Below, in pieces: positions 1 to 9,489 of a stretch of 64,000 nucleotides of DNA. Position 1 is the stretch's first letter. Every line of letters begins with the position of its first letter. Position numbers and translations under genes: made by a program. The notes below the pieces were generated by a model, which worked only from the letters and a program-made list of their open reading frames with translations, searched no databases and was not told the origin of the DNA. The stretch comes from Brevundimonas albigilva (GTDB lineage: Bacteria; Pseudomonadota; Alphaproteobacteria; Caulobacterales; Caulobacteraceae), in contig NZ_CP097298.1 of NCBI RefSeq assembly GCF_023503965.1, positions 3,016,501 to 3,080,500 of the forward strand. The letters run 5' to 3'.

Positions 1-1268
1 GCGCCTATCCCAAGGCGCGCGGCGACCAGTGCGACAACTGCGGCCGGCTGCTGGATCCCACCGACCTGATCGACCCGTATTCGGCGGTGTCCGGCTCGAA
101 GAACCTGGAGGTGCGCGACACCCGCCACCTCTATCTGCTGCAGACCAAGATCGAACCGGAAATCCGCGCCTGGGTGGACGGCAAGACCGGCTGGCAGCAA
201 CTGGCCAAGTCCATCGCCTACAAGCACCTGGACGAGGGGCTGATCGACCGCGGCATCACCCGCGACCTGGCCTGGGGCGTGCCGGTGACCAAGGACGGCT
301 TCCCCCGTCCGGGCATGGAGGACAAGGTCTTCTACGTCTGGTTTGACGCCCCCATCGAATATATCGCCGCGACCGAGGAATGGGCCGAGGCGACGGGCCG
401 CACCTGGCGCGACTGGTGGCGGCTGGACGAGGGGGCGGAAGACGTCCGCTACGTCCAGTTCATGGGCAAGGACAACGTCGCCTTCCACACGGTTTCCTTT
501 CCGGCGACCATCATCGGCTCGGGCGAACCGTGGAAGACGGTGGACCAGCTGAAGGCCTTCAACTGGCTGAACTGGTATGGCAGCAAGTTCTCGACCAGCC
601 AGAAGCGCGGCGTCTTCATGGACCAGGCGCTGGAGCTGCTGCCGGCCGACTACTGGCGCTGGCGCCTGACGGCTTACGGCCCGGAACACGCGGATTCGGC
701 CTTCACCTGGGAGGACTTCCAGGCTTCGACCAACAAGGACCTGGCCGACGTGCTGGGCAACTTCGTCAACCGCATCGTGAAGTTCGCCGAGTCCAAGTTC
801 GACGGCGTCGTGCCCGAGGGCGGCGAGCCGGGACCGGTCGAAGCCAAGCTGGAGGCCGACCTCCGCGCCGCGGTCGCCGAGGCGACCGAGCAGTTCGAGG
901 CGATGGAGTTCCGCAAGGCCGCCCAGGCCGTGCGCGCCGCCTGGGTGCTGGGCAACGAATATCTGCAGGAAGCCGCGCCGTGGACGGCGTTGAAGACCGA
1001 CCGCGACCGCGCCGCCGTCGGCGTCCGCACCGGCCTGAACCTGGTCGCCCTGTTCGCGCGCCTGGCCGCGCCGATCCTGCCGTTCACCGCGCCGAGGATC
1101 GCGGCCTCGGTCGGATCGACCGATCTGTCGTGGCCGGGTGCAGCCGAGGACCTGCTGAACACCCTGCCGGTCGGCGGCGTGGTCCAGGCCCAGGGCGTGC
1201 TGTTCGCCAAGATCGAGGATGCGCAGGTCGCGGAATGGTCCAACCGCTTCGGCGGCGCGGAAGGCTGA
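1..1268 (+). CDS. metG: Methionyl-tRNA synthetase (5'-truncated by window edge)
   Basis: Class I aminoacyl-tRNA synthetase charging tRNA-Met in the cytoplasm. The frame is open from base 3, so the N-terminal Rossmann half (HIGH motif) lies outside the window. What is seen: the second half of the zinc knuckle (CDNCG, bases 30-44), the FYVWFDAP and FMGKDN blocks, the KMSKS loop as KFSTSQKRG near base 585, then the helical anticodon-binding domain. It ends without the C-terminal EMAP/tRNA-binding domain, which is normal for the short form. It converges on the rhodanese gene with a 4-base gap and no visible terminator. Identification is secure. Confidence 0.96.
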   Translation, partial: AYPKARGDQCDNCGRLLDPTDLIDPYSAVSGSKNLEVRDTRHLYLLQTKIEPEIRAWVDGKTGWQQLAKSIAYKHLDEGLIDRGITRDLAWGVPVTKDGFPRPGMEDKVFYVWFDAPIEYIAATEEWAEATGRTWRDWWRLDEGAEDVRYVQFMGKDNVAFHTVSFPATIIGSGEPWKTVDQLKAFNWLNWYGSKFSTSQKRGVFMDQALELLPADYWRWRLTAYGPEHADSAFTWEDFQASTNKDLADVLGNFVNRIVKFAESKFDGVVPEGGEPGPVEAKLEADLRAAVAEATEQFEAMEFRKAAQAVRAAWVLGNEYLQEAAPWTALKTDRDRAAVGVRTGLNLVALFARLAAPILPFTAPRIAASVGSTDLSWPGAAEDLLNTLPVGGVVQAQGVLFAKIEDAQVAEWSNRFGGAEG

Positions 1269-1272
1269 CGGC

Positions 1273-1806
1273 CTAGCGTCTGTTCCAGGGCGCCTGGCCC
1301 AACAGCATCGCCAGGCCGCACCAGCCGGTCGCGCCCGCGGCCGCCAGCGCCGCGCCCAGCAGGCCGGCAAGGACGAAGCCGGCGGGATGGATGGCGAAGC
1401 CGGCCAGAACGCCTAGCGTCACCAGCGTCCCGACGACGATCTGCACCTGGCGGAAGATCGAGACCGGCGGGCCGCCGGGCGCCGCCTCGACGATCGGCAG
1501 GCCGTCGCGGCGCCAAGCCTCGATCCCTCCATCCAGGTTGAACACGGGCTGACCGCCGGGCGCGACGGCGCCTATGGCGGCGCAGGCCTGGCCGCCGCGC
1601 GCGCCCTTCTGGCACTGAAACACGATCGCGCGGTCCGCCGGCAGGTCCATGTCGCGCAGGATCGCCGCCGTCCGGGCCAGGGGCGCCGACAAGGCGTAGG
1701 GAATGTGGCTGGCGGCGAACTCGTTCGGCTCGCGCACGTCGATCAGCACCGCCTGGCCAGAGACCAGCAAGGCCATCGCCTGACGGGGGGAGACGGTGTC
1801 GACCAT
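1273..1806 (-). CDS. Rhodanese-like protein with C-terminal DUF2892 membrane domain (YgaP-like)
   Basis: 177 aa. Residues 1-110 form a single rhodanese domain with the DVRE motif (residues 23-26) and the catalytic cysteine C65 in FQCQKG. Residues 120-177 contain two hydrophobic segments typical of DUF2892. Proteins of this architecture (E. coli YgaP) are membrane-anchored sulfurtransferases handling persulfide sulfur. It starts 4 bases after the ArsR-type regulator on the same strand, so the two are almost certainly one transcript. That context, with a second rhodanese nearby, points to sulfide or persulfide detoxification; the exact substrate cannot be read from sequence. Confidence 0.9.
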   Translation of the reverse strand: MVDTVSPRQAMALLVSGQAVLIDVREPNEFAASHIPYALSAPLARTAAILRDMDLPADRAIVFQCQKGARGGQACAAIGAVAPGGQPVFNLDGGIEAWRRDGLPIVEAAPGGPPVSIFRQVQIVVGTLVTLGVLAGFAIHPAGFVLAGLLGAALAAAGATGWCGLAMLLGQAPWNRR

Positions 1807-1810
1807 GTGG

Positions 1811-2137
1811 TCAGTCCTTTGCGCAGAAATGGGCGTAGAGAACGGTCATGATCTCGACCGCCGCCGGATGGGCGATGAAATAGGTGAGGGTGCGATGGTC
1901 GCGACGGAAGTCGACCACGCCCTCGTCCTTCAGCTTCGACAGGTGCTGGGACATCGACGTGGGGGCCACGCCGGTCTCCTCGATCAGGGTCGAGACGTTC
2001 CGTTCGCCTTGAGCCAGGGCGCACAGGATCAGCAGGCGGTGGGGATTGGCCAGGCTTTTAAGGAAGGCCGCCGCCTCGTCCGCGCGGGGCGGCAGGGCGT
2101 CGGTCAGCTCCATGACGAGGGCGTCTTTACATTTCAT
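1811..2137 (-). CDS. ArsR/SmtB-family repressor of the BigR/SqrR type
   Basis: 108 aa winged-helix regulator; the recognition helix region is GVAPTSMSQHLSKLKDEG. It has C39 and C105, separated by 66 residues, the same spacing as the redox pair in BigR and SqrR, which form a disulfide or tetrasulfide on exposure to sulfide or persulfide and leave DNA. A further Cys at position 3 is probably incidental. It lacks the metal-binding ELCVCDL motif of ArsR/SmtB metal sensors. The ATG at 2137 overlaps an AT-rich palindrome, so autorepression is likely; an internal ATG at 2113 is an alternative start. It is the first gene of a two-gene operon with the YgaP-like rhodanese. Confidence 0.88.
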   Translation of the reverse strand: MKCKDALVMELTDALPPRADEAAAFLKSLANPHRLLILCALAQGERNVSTLIEETGVAPTSMSQHLSKLKDEGVVDFRRDHRTLTYFIAHPAAVEIMTVLYAHFCAKD

Positions 2138-2153
2138 GATTTGATCATATCAT
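2136..2153. promoter_or_regulatory. Imperfect palindrome, probable operator of the ArsR-type repressor
   Basis: The 18-bp sequence ATGATTTGATCATATCAT matches its reverse complement at 16 of 18 positions, with TGATCA at its centre. It lies in a short AT-rich divergent intergenic region (2131-2170) within very GC-rich DNA, between the repressor and the AhpD-like gene. AT-rich palindromes at this place are typical of BigR boxes. Binding would control both directions; this is inference from position and symmetry. Confidence 0.55.
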
Positions 2154-2181
2154 AAAAATATAAATTGAAAAGGAGGCTCCC

Positions 2182-2529
2182 GTGGCCAGGGACTATGCGG
2201 CGCTGACACGCGACATCTCGACCTACATCGGTGAACTTCGCCGCGCCCAGCCGGAGCCCATGCAGGCGTTCTCGGCCCTGGCGAAGGGCGCGACGGCGGA
2301 CGGCGCGGTCGACAAGAAGACGAAGGAGATGATCGCCCTGGCGATCGGCGTCGCGCAGCGATGCGACGGCTGCATCGGCTTTCACGCCAGGGCGCTGACG
2401 GACTTGGGCGCGACGCGCGACGAGATCGCCGAGGTCATGGCCATGTGCGTCTATATGGGCGGCGGGCCGGCCCTCATGTACGCGGCCGACGCCCTGCGCG
2501 CCTTCGATCAGTTCGCCGAGGCGGCCTAG
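2182..2529 (+). CDS. Carboxymuconolactone decarboxylase / AhpD-like family protein
   Basis: 115 aa, all-helical AhpD fold. The redox motif C61-x-x-C64 followed by H68 (CDGCIGFH) is that of AhpD-like alkylhydroperoxidases rather than true decarboxylases. Start is GTG at 2182, chosen because AGGAGG at 2171-2176 sits 5 bases upstream. It is transcribed divergently from the ArsR-type repressor across the palindrome at 2136-2153, and its stop overlaps the tail of the convergent second rhodanese by 4 bases. A role in thiol-based peroxide or persulfide reduction fits the neighbours; the electron donor is unknown. Confidence 0.88.
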   Translation: MARDYAALTRDISTYIGELRRAQPEPMQAFSALAKGATADGAVDKKTKEMIALAIGVAQRCDGCIGFHARALTDLGATRDEIAEVMAMCVYMGGGPALMYAADALRAFDQFAEAA

Positions 2530-2861
2530 GATTCGGCGAAGATCACGGGCAGGCCGGCGGCGTGCCAGGCCTGGATGCCGCCGGTCAGGTTGAAGACCGG
2601 CTGGCCGTCGGCGGCGGTCGGGCCCACGAAGGCGCAGACCTGGTGGCTGCGTCCGCCCTTCAGGCACTGAACCACGATCTTCTTGTCGGCCGGCAGGTCC
2701 AGCGCGTCCCAGGCGGCCGGCATCTGGCTGAGCGGGGCCAGGATCGCGCCTTCGATGCGCGCGGCGGCGTATTCGTCCGGCTCGCGCACGTCGATCAGAA
2801 CGGCCTCGCCCGCCTGGAGCCAGGCGGCGGCCTCCTCGACCGAGACCGTCGCCACGCTCAT
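2526..2861 (-). CDS. Single-domain rhodanese (sulfurtransferase)
   Basis: 111 aa with a DVRE motif (residues 24-27) and catalytic C66 in VVQCLKGG. It closely resembles the rhodanese half of the protein at 1273-1806 (both contain GQPVFNL.GGI.AW), so the two are probably paralogues, but this one lacks the membrane tail. The ATG at 2861 overlaps the TerC gene stop by 4 bases (ATGA), showing translational coupling. The frame is open further upstream, but that is shadow inside terC. Confidence 0.9.
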   Translation of the reverse strand: MSVATVSVEEAAAWLQAGEAVLIDVREPDEYAAARIEGAILAPLSQMPAAWDALDLPADKKIVVQCLKGGRSHQVCAFVGPTAADGQPVFNLTGGIQAWHAAGLPVIFAES

Positions 2862-3664
2862 CGGGCGGCGTCCGGTTCGGCCGGGGCGGGGGCGTGACCG
2901 TCCCCGGCGCCTTGTCGGCCCAGGTGGTGGGCGGCCTCTTCGGGGCCGATCTCCAGGAAGGCGGGGGCGGAGGCGTTGAACTGCTCGGTGTTTCCGGTGC
3001 GGACCACCACCTGGCGCGCGCCGTCCCAGATCATGTGCAGGGCCACATACAGGACCACCACCAGGCCGACGTAGCCGATCCAGCGGAAGCGGTGCAGCAG
3101 CTTGGCGATGTAGGTGGCGGCCACCCCCATCAGGGCGATCGACAGGATCAGGCCAAAGACCATGATCCACGGATGCTCGTGCGCGGCGCCGGCGACGGCC
3201 AGCACATTGTCCAGCGACATGGTGATGTCGGCGATCATGATCTGGACCAGCGCCGCGCCGAACGACTTGCGCTTGACGCCGAGCTCCTCGGGCGAGGGGC
3301 CCGTGCCGTGCTCGATGCTCAGGGCCAGCTGCAGCTCGGCCTCCGCCTCGGCCTGATCGTGCGTCGCCTGCTCGCGCAGTTCGCGCCACATCTTCCAGCA
3401 CACCCAGAGCAGCAGCAGGCCGCCGGCCAGCAACAGACCCACCAGCGCCAGAAGCTGGACCGTGATCAGGGCGAAGCCGATCCGCATGACCACGGCGGCG
3501 GCCAGGCCGACCAGGATCGCCTTCTTGCGCTGGTCCTGGGGCAGGGCGGCGGCGGCCAGGCCCACGGCCACGGCGTTGTCGCCGGCCAGCACCAGGTCCA
3601 TCAGCAGGACCTGGCCCAGGGCGGTGAGTTGACTGACGAGTTCGGGGGAGGAGAGGACGTCCAT
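2858..3664 (-). CDS. TerC-family integral membrane protein
   Basis: 268 aa with about seven hydrophobic segments. Two conserved Asp-Asn motifs, GDNAVAV (D29) and SLDNVLAVAG (D152), mark the TerC/YjbE/Alx family, several members of which export manganese or protect metalloproteins during secretion. A charged cytoplasmic loop spans residues 92-130. The C-terminal 30 residues are Ala/Pro/His-rich and variable. It forms an overlapping pair with the downstream rhodanese. Whether it serves metal export or sulfur stress here is not decidable from sequence. Confidence 0.9.
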   Translation of the reverse strand: MDVLSSPELVSQLTALGQVLLMDLVLAGDNAVAVGLAAAALPQDQRKKAILVGLAAAVVMRIGFALITVQLLALVGLLLAGGLLLLWVCWKMWRELREQATHDQAEAEAELQLALSIEHGTGPSPEELGVKRKSFGAALVQIMIADITMSLDNVLAVAGAAHEHPWIMVFGLILSIALMGVAATYIAKLLHRFRWIGYVGLVVVLYVALHMIWDGARQVVVRTGNTEQFNASAPAFLEIGPEEAAHHLGRQGAGDGHAPAPAEPDAAR

Positions 3665-3695
3665 GCCCGCTCTCTAGCGCCGGTGCGGCAATCTG

Positions 3696-4580
3696 TCAGC
3701 CGCGTTGCGCGCGCGCCGCCTCATAAAGCGCCACGGCGGCGGCGTTGGAGACGTTCAGGCTCTCGAAGCCGCCGGGCATGGGAATCTTGGCCAGCACGTC
3801 GCAGTGTTCGGCCACCAGGCGGCGGATGCCGTCGCCTTCCGAGCCCATGACCAGGACGGTCGGCTGGGCGTCCAGGGCCTCTTCCAGGGTCTGCTCGCCC
3901 GCGCCGTCCAGACCGACGGCGCGCCAGCCCAGGTCCGCCAGCCGTTCCAGCGCGCGGCTGAGATTGGTCACGCGGGCGTGCGGCAGGCGTTCGGTGGCGC
4001 CGACCGCGGCCTTGGCCAGGGCGCCGGCCAGGGCGGGGGCGTGACGGTCCTGCACCACGATCCCGCGCGCGCCGAAGGCCAGGGCCGAGCGGAAGATGGC
4101 TCCCACGTTCTGGGGGTCGGTCAGCTGGTCCAGCATGACGATCACGCCCTGCGCGGGTTCGGCAAGGTCCTCCAGCGCCACGCCTTCCAGCGGCTGGACC
4201 TTGAAGGCCAGGCCCTGGTGCACCGCCCCGGGCGGCAGCATGCGGGTCAGGGCCTGGGGATCGATCGTCTCGATGCGATGGCCGTGGGCCAGATCGCCGG
4301 CCTCGATCTCGGCCGCGCGCTCGGGCGTGGCCAGCAGCCGGCCGGTCCCGCGCCGGGCGGGATTCGCCAGAGCGGCCAGGACGGGGTGCCGGCCCCAGAG
4401 GAAATTGTCGGCGTCGGCCCGGCCTCGCTCGGCGCCGCGCGCAGGACGCGGCGCCTCTTCGCGGGCCGCAAACCCTTTGCCGGCGGGCTTTTCTGCCCGG
4501 TCTCGAGGCGCGCCGGGGCGGCCGGCGAAGGCCTGTTTTTTACCGCTTTTACGGTCGTTGCGTTCTGATTTCGACGACAC
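3696..4580 (-). CDS. rlmB: SPOUT-family 23S rRNA (guanosine-2'-O-)methyltransferase RlmB
   Basis: 294 aa. After a basic low-complexity N-terminus (about 55 residues), DNFLWGRHPVLAAL begins the substrate-binding domain. The SPOUT domain shows all knot motifs: LDQLTDPQNVGAIFRSA, VMGSEGDGIRRLV and IPMPGGFESLNVSNAAAVALYE. The family methylates the ribose of G2251 of 23S rRNA. I chose the GTG at 4580 because GGAGG lies 10 bases upstream and the open frame beyond it runs antisense through tRNA-Tyr. It is divergent from the tRNA genes; the 150 bases between hold no gene. Confidence 0.92.
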   Translation of the reverse strand: MSSKSERNDRKSGKKQAFAGRPGAPRDRAEKPAGKGFAAREEAPRPARGAERGRADADNFLWGRHPVLAALANPARRGTGRLLATPERAAEIEAGDLAHGHRIETIDPQALTRMLPPGAVHQGLAFKVQPLEGVALEDLAEPAQGVIVMLDQLTDPQNVGAIFRSALAFGARGIVVQDRHAPALAGALAKAAVGATERLPHARVTNLSRALERLADLGWRAVGLDGAGEQTLEEALDAQPTVLVMGSEGDGIRRLVAEHCDVLAKIPMPGGFESLNVSNAAAVALYEAARAQRG

Positions 4581-4730
4581 TATAAGACGCCCTCCGATTT
4601 GGAGCCCCAGGGGCTTTCGGGTCTGGGCGCCCCCTCTATCGCAGAGGAGGCGGCAAGCCGAAGGCTTTTGTTTCGTCCCGCTTCCCTTGATGGGCGGAAC
4701 GAGGGGTCCGGCGGTTCGACAGAGCGCGTT

Positions 4731-4813
4731 GGGGGAATGTCCCGAGCGGCAAAGGGGGGGACTGTAAATCCCCTGCGTAAGCTTCGTAGGTTCGAGTCCT
4801 ACTTCCCCCACCA
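4731..4813 (+). tRNA. tRNA-Tyr (GTA)
   Basis: Acceptor GGGGGAA (4731-4737) pairs with TTCCCCC (4803-4809). The anticodon loop CTGTAAA gives GTA at 4764-4766. A long variable arm, as expected for a class II tRNA, precedes the T arm GTAGGTTCGAGTCCTAC. CCA is encoded (4811-4813). With tRNA-Gly and tuf downstream it recalls the tyrU-glyT-tufB arrangement of other proteobacteria. Confidence 0.97.
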
Positions 4814-4893
4814 CGCGCCTTTCGAACACGACGGATCAGGACGACGGAGAGGAACCGGCTGCGGCGTTCCCCAAGAACTTCCGCAGTCTCCGC

Positions 4894-4967
4894 GCGGGTA
4901 TAGCACAATGGTAGTGCAGCAGCCTTCCAAGCTGAGGATGTCGGTTCGATCCCGTCTACCCGCTCCA
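4894..4967 (+). tRNA. tRNA-Gly (TCC)
   Basis: Acceptor GCGGGTA (4894-4900) pairs with TACCCGC (4957-4963), followed by discriminator T and encoded CCA (4965-4967). The anticodon loop CTTCCAA gives TCC at 4926-4928; the T loop is GGTTCGATCC. The anticodon stem has one G-A mismatch at its base. It is separated from tuf by 61 bases and is probably processed from a common tRNA-tuf transcript. Confidence 0.96.
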
Positions 4968-5028
4968 GGTTTTTTGATCAGCATCGCGCCCCTCCGCTGA
5001 CGGACCAGGGCCTCGAGGAGTTTTGGCC

Positions 5029-6197
<1,169 letters not shown>

Positions 6198-6216
<19 letters not shown>

Positions 6217-6291
6217 TCGACGATCCCAGGCCACGCATCCTTGCGATGCTGCGGGAGCCATGCTCCCGCAGGGGCCAAGATCGTCGAGTAA
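6198..6291 (+). repeat. Duplicated 3' end of tuf flanking a hairpin
   Basis: The last 19 bases of tuf (6198-6216, ending in the stop TAA) recur exactly at 6273-6291. Between them is a perfect 10-bp inverted repeat (6249-6258 / 6262-6271, loop CAT). A second stem follows at 6297-6306 / 6327-6336. This may be a scar of recombination between tuf copies or of insertion of a hairpin element into the gene end. Confidence 0.75.
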
Positions 6292-6364
6292 CGCCCCTCT
6301 CGGCCTGACGCGCTTCGCGCTGCTTGAGGCCGAGAGAGACAGACGAGACAATCGCATAAGAGCG

Positions 6365-6391
6365 GCCCCCGGAGCGATCCGGGGGCTGTTT
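6365..6391 (+). terminator. Intrinsic terminator after tuf
   Basis: Perfect 9-bp stem GCCCCCGGA / TCCGGGGGC with loop GCGA, followed by TGTTTCTG. The T run is imperfect. It lies about 150 bases after the tuf stop. Confidence 0.6.
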
Positions 6392-6460
6392 CTGCGTCCG
6401 GGGAAGGAAACCGAGGGGCGGCTCAGGTATTGTGACGGTTCCTCCCGATCCTGGTCGCCC

Positions 6461-8056
6461 ATGCGTTTGATTCTTCTGCTGGCCTGTCTCCTCGCGCTGG
6501 GCGCCTGCGCGGTGCATCCAGGCGCCGTGGACCACGTGCGCTTCGCCGCCGATGCGCGGACCGTGACCGCCACGACGCATGATGGCGACCTGAGGGGCGT
6601 CGAAGGCGACGGGGTGCGGGCGTTCCTGGGCGTGCCCTTCGCGCGGCCGCCGGTGGGGACCCTGCGCTGGCGGGCGCCGCAGCCGGTCGAGCCCTGGCGC
6701 GGCGAGCGCGACGCCACGCGGATCGGCCCGGACTGCACCCAGGCCATCGGCAAGCGCGCCATCCTGGGCGGCGGCGGCGGTGTGGCGGTCGGCTCCGAGG
6801 ACTGTCTCTATCTGAACATCTACGCCCCTGCCGGCGGCTCGCAGGGCCGGCCGGTCATGCTCTACATTCCCGGCGGCGCCTTCACCGTGGGCGGCGGGGC
6901 CAACTACGATCCCAGCCGGCTGGCGCGCGAACAGGACCGGGTGGTGGTCACGGTCAACTATCGCCTGGGCGCGATCGGCTGGCTGGCGCATCCCGGCTTT
7001 CAGGCCGACGGCGAAGGCTTCGGCGGAAACTTCGGCCTGATGGATCAGTTGGCCGCCCTACGCTGGACACGCGACAACATCGCCGCCTTCGGGGGAGACC
7101 CGGCCAATGTCACCCTGTTCGCCGAGAGCGCCGGGGCGTGGTCGGCCTGCTATCTGATGACGGCGCCCCAGGCGAGGGGACTGTTCCAGCGCGTCATCCT
7201 GCAGAGCGGCGGCTGCCTGGAACCGTCGTCGCTGGTCAGCGCCGAGGCGGCGGCGCAAGGCGGTCCCGCCTTCGCCGAGCGGCTGGGGTGCAAGGGCGAG
7301 GCCGCCGTGGCCTGCCTGAGGGCCTTGCCGGCCTGGCGGCTGTCGCGGGCGGCTTCGCTGAGGGCCGGAATCAACGGGCCGGGGTCGTGGGGGCCGGTCC
7401 ACAGCGACGCCGTCGTGCCTGAAAACCCGGCCGTCGCCTTCGCGGAGGGACGGTTCGCGCGCGTGCCCGCCATCATCGGGACGAACCTGGACGAGGGGCG
7501 GCTGTTCGCCAACGAGGTCAAGGACATGGACCGCTACCGAAAGGAGACGGTCTGGATGTACGGCGACATCGGCCCGCGCGTGCTGGAGCGGTATCCCGTC
7601 GGGGAGGAAGGGCCGGCCTACGCCATCGCCGCCAACTTCACGGCCCAGCGGTTCGCCTGTCCGTCGCAGGCCCTGCGTCGGCTGATCGCGCGCCATGCTC
7701 CGGTATGGGGCTATGAGTTCGCGGACCGGAACGCGCCGTTCCGCCTGCCCGAATGGCTGGTGGGACTGGATCTGGGCGCCTATCACGCCAGCGAACTGGC
7801 CTATGTGTTCGGGACCAGCTGGATCTTCGCCGACGTCGGCCGCTTCACGCCGGAACAGGCGGCCTTGTCCGAACGGATGCGCCGCCTGTGGGCCGAGTTC
7901 GGCCAATCCGACTTCGGCCCCGGTTGGCCCCGCGTGGAGGGCGCGGGACCGATCCGGGTTTTCGCCCCCGATGGCGACCATCTGGACGACACCTTCTTCC
8001 AACGGCACCAGTGCGCGTTCTGGGACGGCACGCCCTTCGGCGCCGCGGCGCCCTAG
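6461..8056 (+). CDS. Type B carboxylesterase, predicted lipoprotein
   Basis: 531 aa alpha/beta-hydrolase. The N-terminus [16 protein letters not shown] is a lipoprotein signal with lipobox LGAC (C16), so the enzyme should be anchored in the envelope. Catalytic elements: nucleophile S223 in FAESAGAWS, the oxyanion-hole block IPGGAF, an acidic residue in [10 protein letters not shown] and His in [10 protein letters not shown]. The EDCLYLNIY signature is present. Substrates of this family are varied carboxylic esters; no specific one can be named. A longer open frame upstream is not supported. Its stop overlaps the convergent L,D-transpeptidase gene by 4 bases. Confidence 0.92.
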   Translation: MRLILLLACLLALGACAVHPGAVDHVRFAADARTVTATTHDGDLRGVEGDGVRAFLGVPFARPPVGTLRWRAPQPVEPWRGERDATRIGPDCTQAIGKRAILGGGGGVAVGSEDCLYLNIYAPAGGSQGRPVMLYIPGGAFTVGGGANYDPSRLAREQDRVVVTVNYRLGAIGWLAHPGFQADGEGFGGNFGLMDQLAALRWTRDNIAAFGGDPANVTLFAESAGAWSACYLMTAPQARGLFQRVILQSGGCLEPSSLVSAEAAAQGGPAFAERLGCKGEAAVACLRALPAWRLSRAASLRAGINGPGSWGPVHSDAVVPENPAVAFAEGRFARVPAIIGTNLDEGRLFANEVKDMDRYRKETVWMYGDIGPRVLERYPVGEEGPAYAIAANFTAQRFACPSQALRRLIARHAPVWGYEFADRNAPFRLPEWLVGLDLGAYHASELAYVFGTSWIFADVGRFTPEQAALSERMRRLWAEFGQSDFGPGWPRVEGAGPIRVFAPDGDHLDDTFFQRHQCAFWDGTPFGAAAP

Positions 8057-9111
8057 AGGAAGCGCACCGTCACGCCGGGCTTGACCTTGTCGGCCAATTC
8101 CCAGGCGTCCCAGTTGGTCAGGCGGACGCAGCCATGCGAGGCGGTCTTGCCGATCGTCTCGGGATCGGGCGCGCCGTGGATGCCGTAGCTGGGCTTGTTC
8201 AGGTCGATCCAGACCACGCCGACGGGATTGTTGGGCCCCGGCTTGACCACCACCTTGTGGTCCAGATCGCCGTAGCTGAGCTTGGACGGGTCATAGACGT
8301 AGTCCGGATTGCGGGCGACGCCGTTGACCTTGACCGTGCCGGTCGGGGTCGGATTGTCCCCGCTGCCGATCGTGGCCGGGTAGTAGGCCAGCAGCCGCCC
8401 GTCCGCGGCGAACGCCCTGACTGAGCCTTCGGCCTTGTCGACGTCGATGTGGTCGACATCGGCCGGAAGCGGGGTGTTGTCCACCGCCGGCACCAGCAGC
8501 TTTTGCCCGACGCGCGTGAAGTCCGCGCCGGGGTTCATCGCGCGCAGGAGCGCCTCGGTCACATGGAACCGCTCGGCCAGGGCCTCGACCACATTGGCGT
8601 AGCCCATGTGCGGGGCCTCGCCCTGCTGGGCCAGGTCGGTCGGCACGGTTCCCAGATAGGGCCCGGCGACGTCCTGTTGCGTGATCGCGTAGGTGGTGGT
8701 CACGGCGCCCGTGCCGCCCGCGCGAAGGCGGGCCATGACCTCGGCGTCCAGTTCGCCGTCCACCGGCAGGTCGTTGGCCTTCTCGAACGCGGCGACCGCC
8801 TGTCTCATGTTGGAACCGGCCAGGCCGTCGATGGCCCCCGGTGAAAAACGCGCGCGCTCCAGAAGGACCTGAGCGCGGATCAGGGCCGGGTTCGGCTGGG
8901 CCGGCGCATCGGCTGGGTCGGCCGGCGGCTGACCCCGGACGGCGGGCGGGGAATAGGCGGTGTTTTCGATGGCGTCGCGCGACAAGGGCCCGGTCTCGCC
9001 GGGCATCGCCTGTTCGGCGGGCGGCGGAGACGACGGGCTGCAGGCGGACAGCCCCGCGGCGGACAGGGAAACGACCGCGCCCGCGGCGAGGAGGGGAAGG
9101 CGGGAGATCAT
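8053..9111 (-). CDS. L,D-transpeptidase with peptidoglycan-binding and LysM-like regions
   Basis: 352 aa. A signal peptide with a lipobox-like LSAC near residue 24 opens the protein, so it may be a lipoprotein. A proline-rich linker is followed by a PG_binding_1-like helical region ([21 protein letters not shown]), a LysM-like segment ([20 protein letters not shown]) and the YkuD catalytic domain. The active site is H..GAP then SHGCVRL, with C328. The family forms 3-3 crosslinks in peptidoglycan or attaches proteins to it. Seen directly: domain order and catalytic Cys; the choice between crosslinking and attachment is open. Confidence 0.92.
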   Translation of the reverse strand: MISRLPLLAAGAVVSLSAAGLSACSPSSPPPAEQAMPGETGPLSRDAIENTAYSPPAVRGQPPADPADAPAQPNPALIRAQVLLERARFSPGAIDGLAGSNMRQAVAAFEKANDLPVDGELDAEVMARLRAGGTGAVTTTYAITQQDVAGPYLGTVPTDLAQQGEAPHMGYANVVEALAERFHVTEALLRAMNPGADFTRVGQKLLVPAVDNTPLPADVDHIDVDKAEGSVRAFAADGRLLAYYPATIGSGDNPTPTGTVKVNGVARNPDYVYDPSKLSYGDLDHKVVVKPGPNNPVGVVWIDLNKPSYGIHGAPDPETIGKTASHGCVRLTNWDAWELADKVKPGVTVRFL

Positions 9112-9151
9112 GGCGACTCTTGAACTGTGGACAGCGGAATTGGCGGACGGA

Positions 9152-9316
9152 TCAGTTTTCGCGACCGGTGGCGGGGTCGGTGCGGGTCTCGCCGGAGTTG
9201 CTGGAGCCCTCCGATCCGCGGGGCTCGGTCGCCGGCCGGGGCGGCTCGCCCTCGCGCGCGGGCGCGCGCTGGTTCTCGTTTTCCACCTTGCGGTCGTCGG
9301 GGCGGGAGTCGGTCAT
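9152..9316 (-). CDS. Small hydrophilic protein, possibly disordered
   Basis: 54 aa, rich in Glu, Arg, Pro and Ser, with no hydrophobic segment or recognisable domain. It reads in the same direction as the L,D-transpeptidase gene and ends 40 bases before it. No clear Shine-Dalgarno precedes the ATG at 9316. It could be spurious; the support is only an intact frame in an otherwise gene-free stretch. Confidence 0.35.
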   Translation of the reverse strand: MTDSRPDDRKVENENQRAPAREGEPPRPATEPRGSEGSSNSGETRTDPATGREN

Positions 9317-9489
9317 GGTCGTGTCTCGCAAAGCGGAGCAGCGGCGTCCGCCCCCGTGCAACGCTCCGGATCGGCGCAGGCTCCCGTCAACACGCGTTCA
9401 CCATGTCAATGAACCGTGCCGAAACAAGCCGTCGGCAGGATGCGACAACGGAACGGCTCTTGCTGGCGCGGGCTGCAGAAGGAAAGAGC

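Noticed and set aside
4636-4908. Small ORFs overlapping tRNA-Tyr and tRNA-Gly
   Set aside because: They run through tRNA genes, some antisense, and contain common spurious tRNA-derived peptides (GGSRTRTYEA, GAGRRDRTD).
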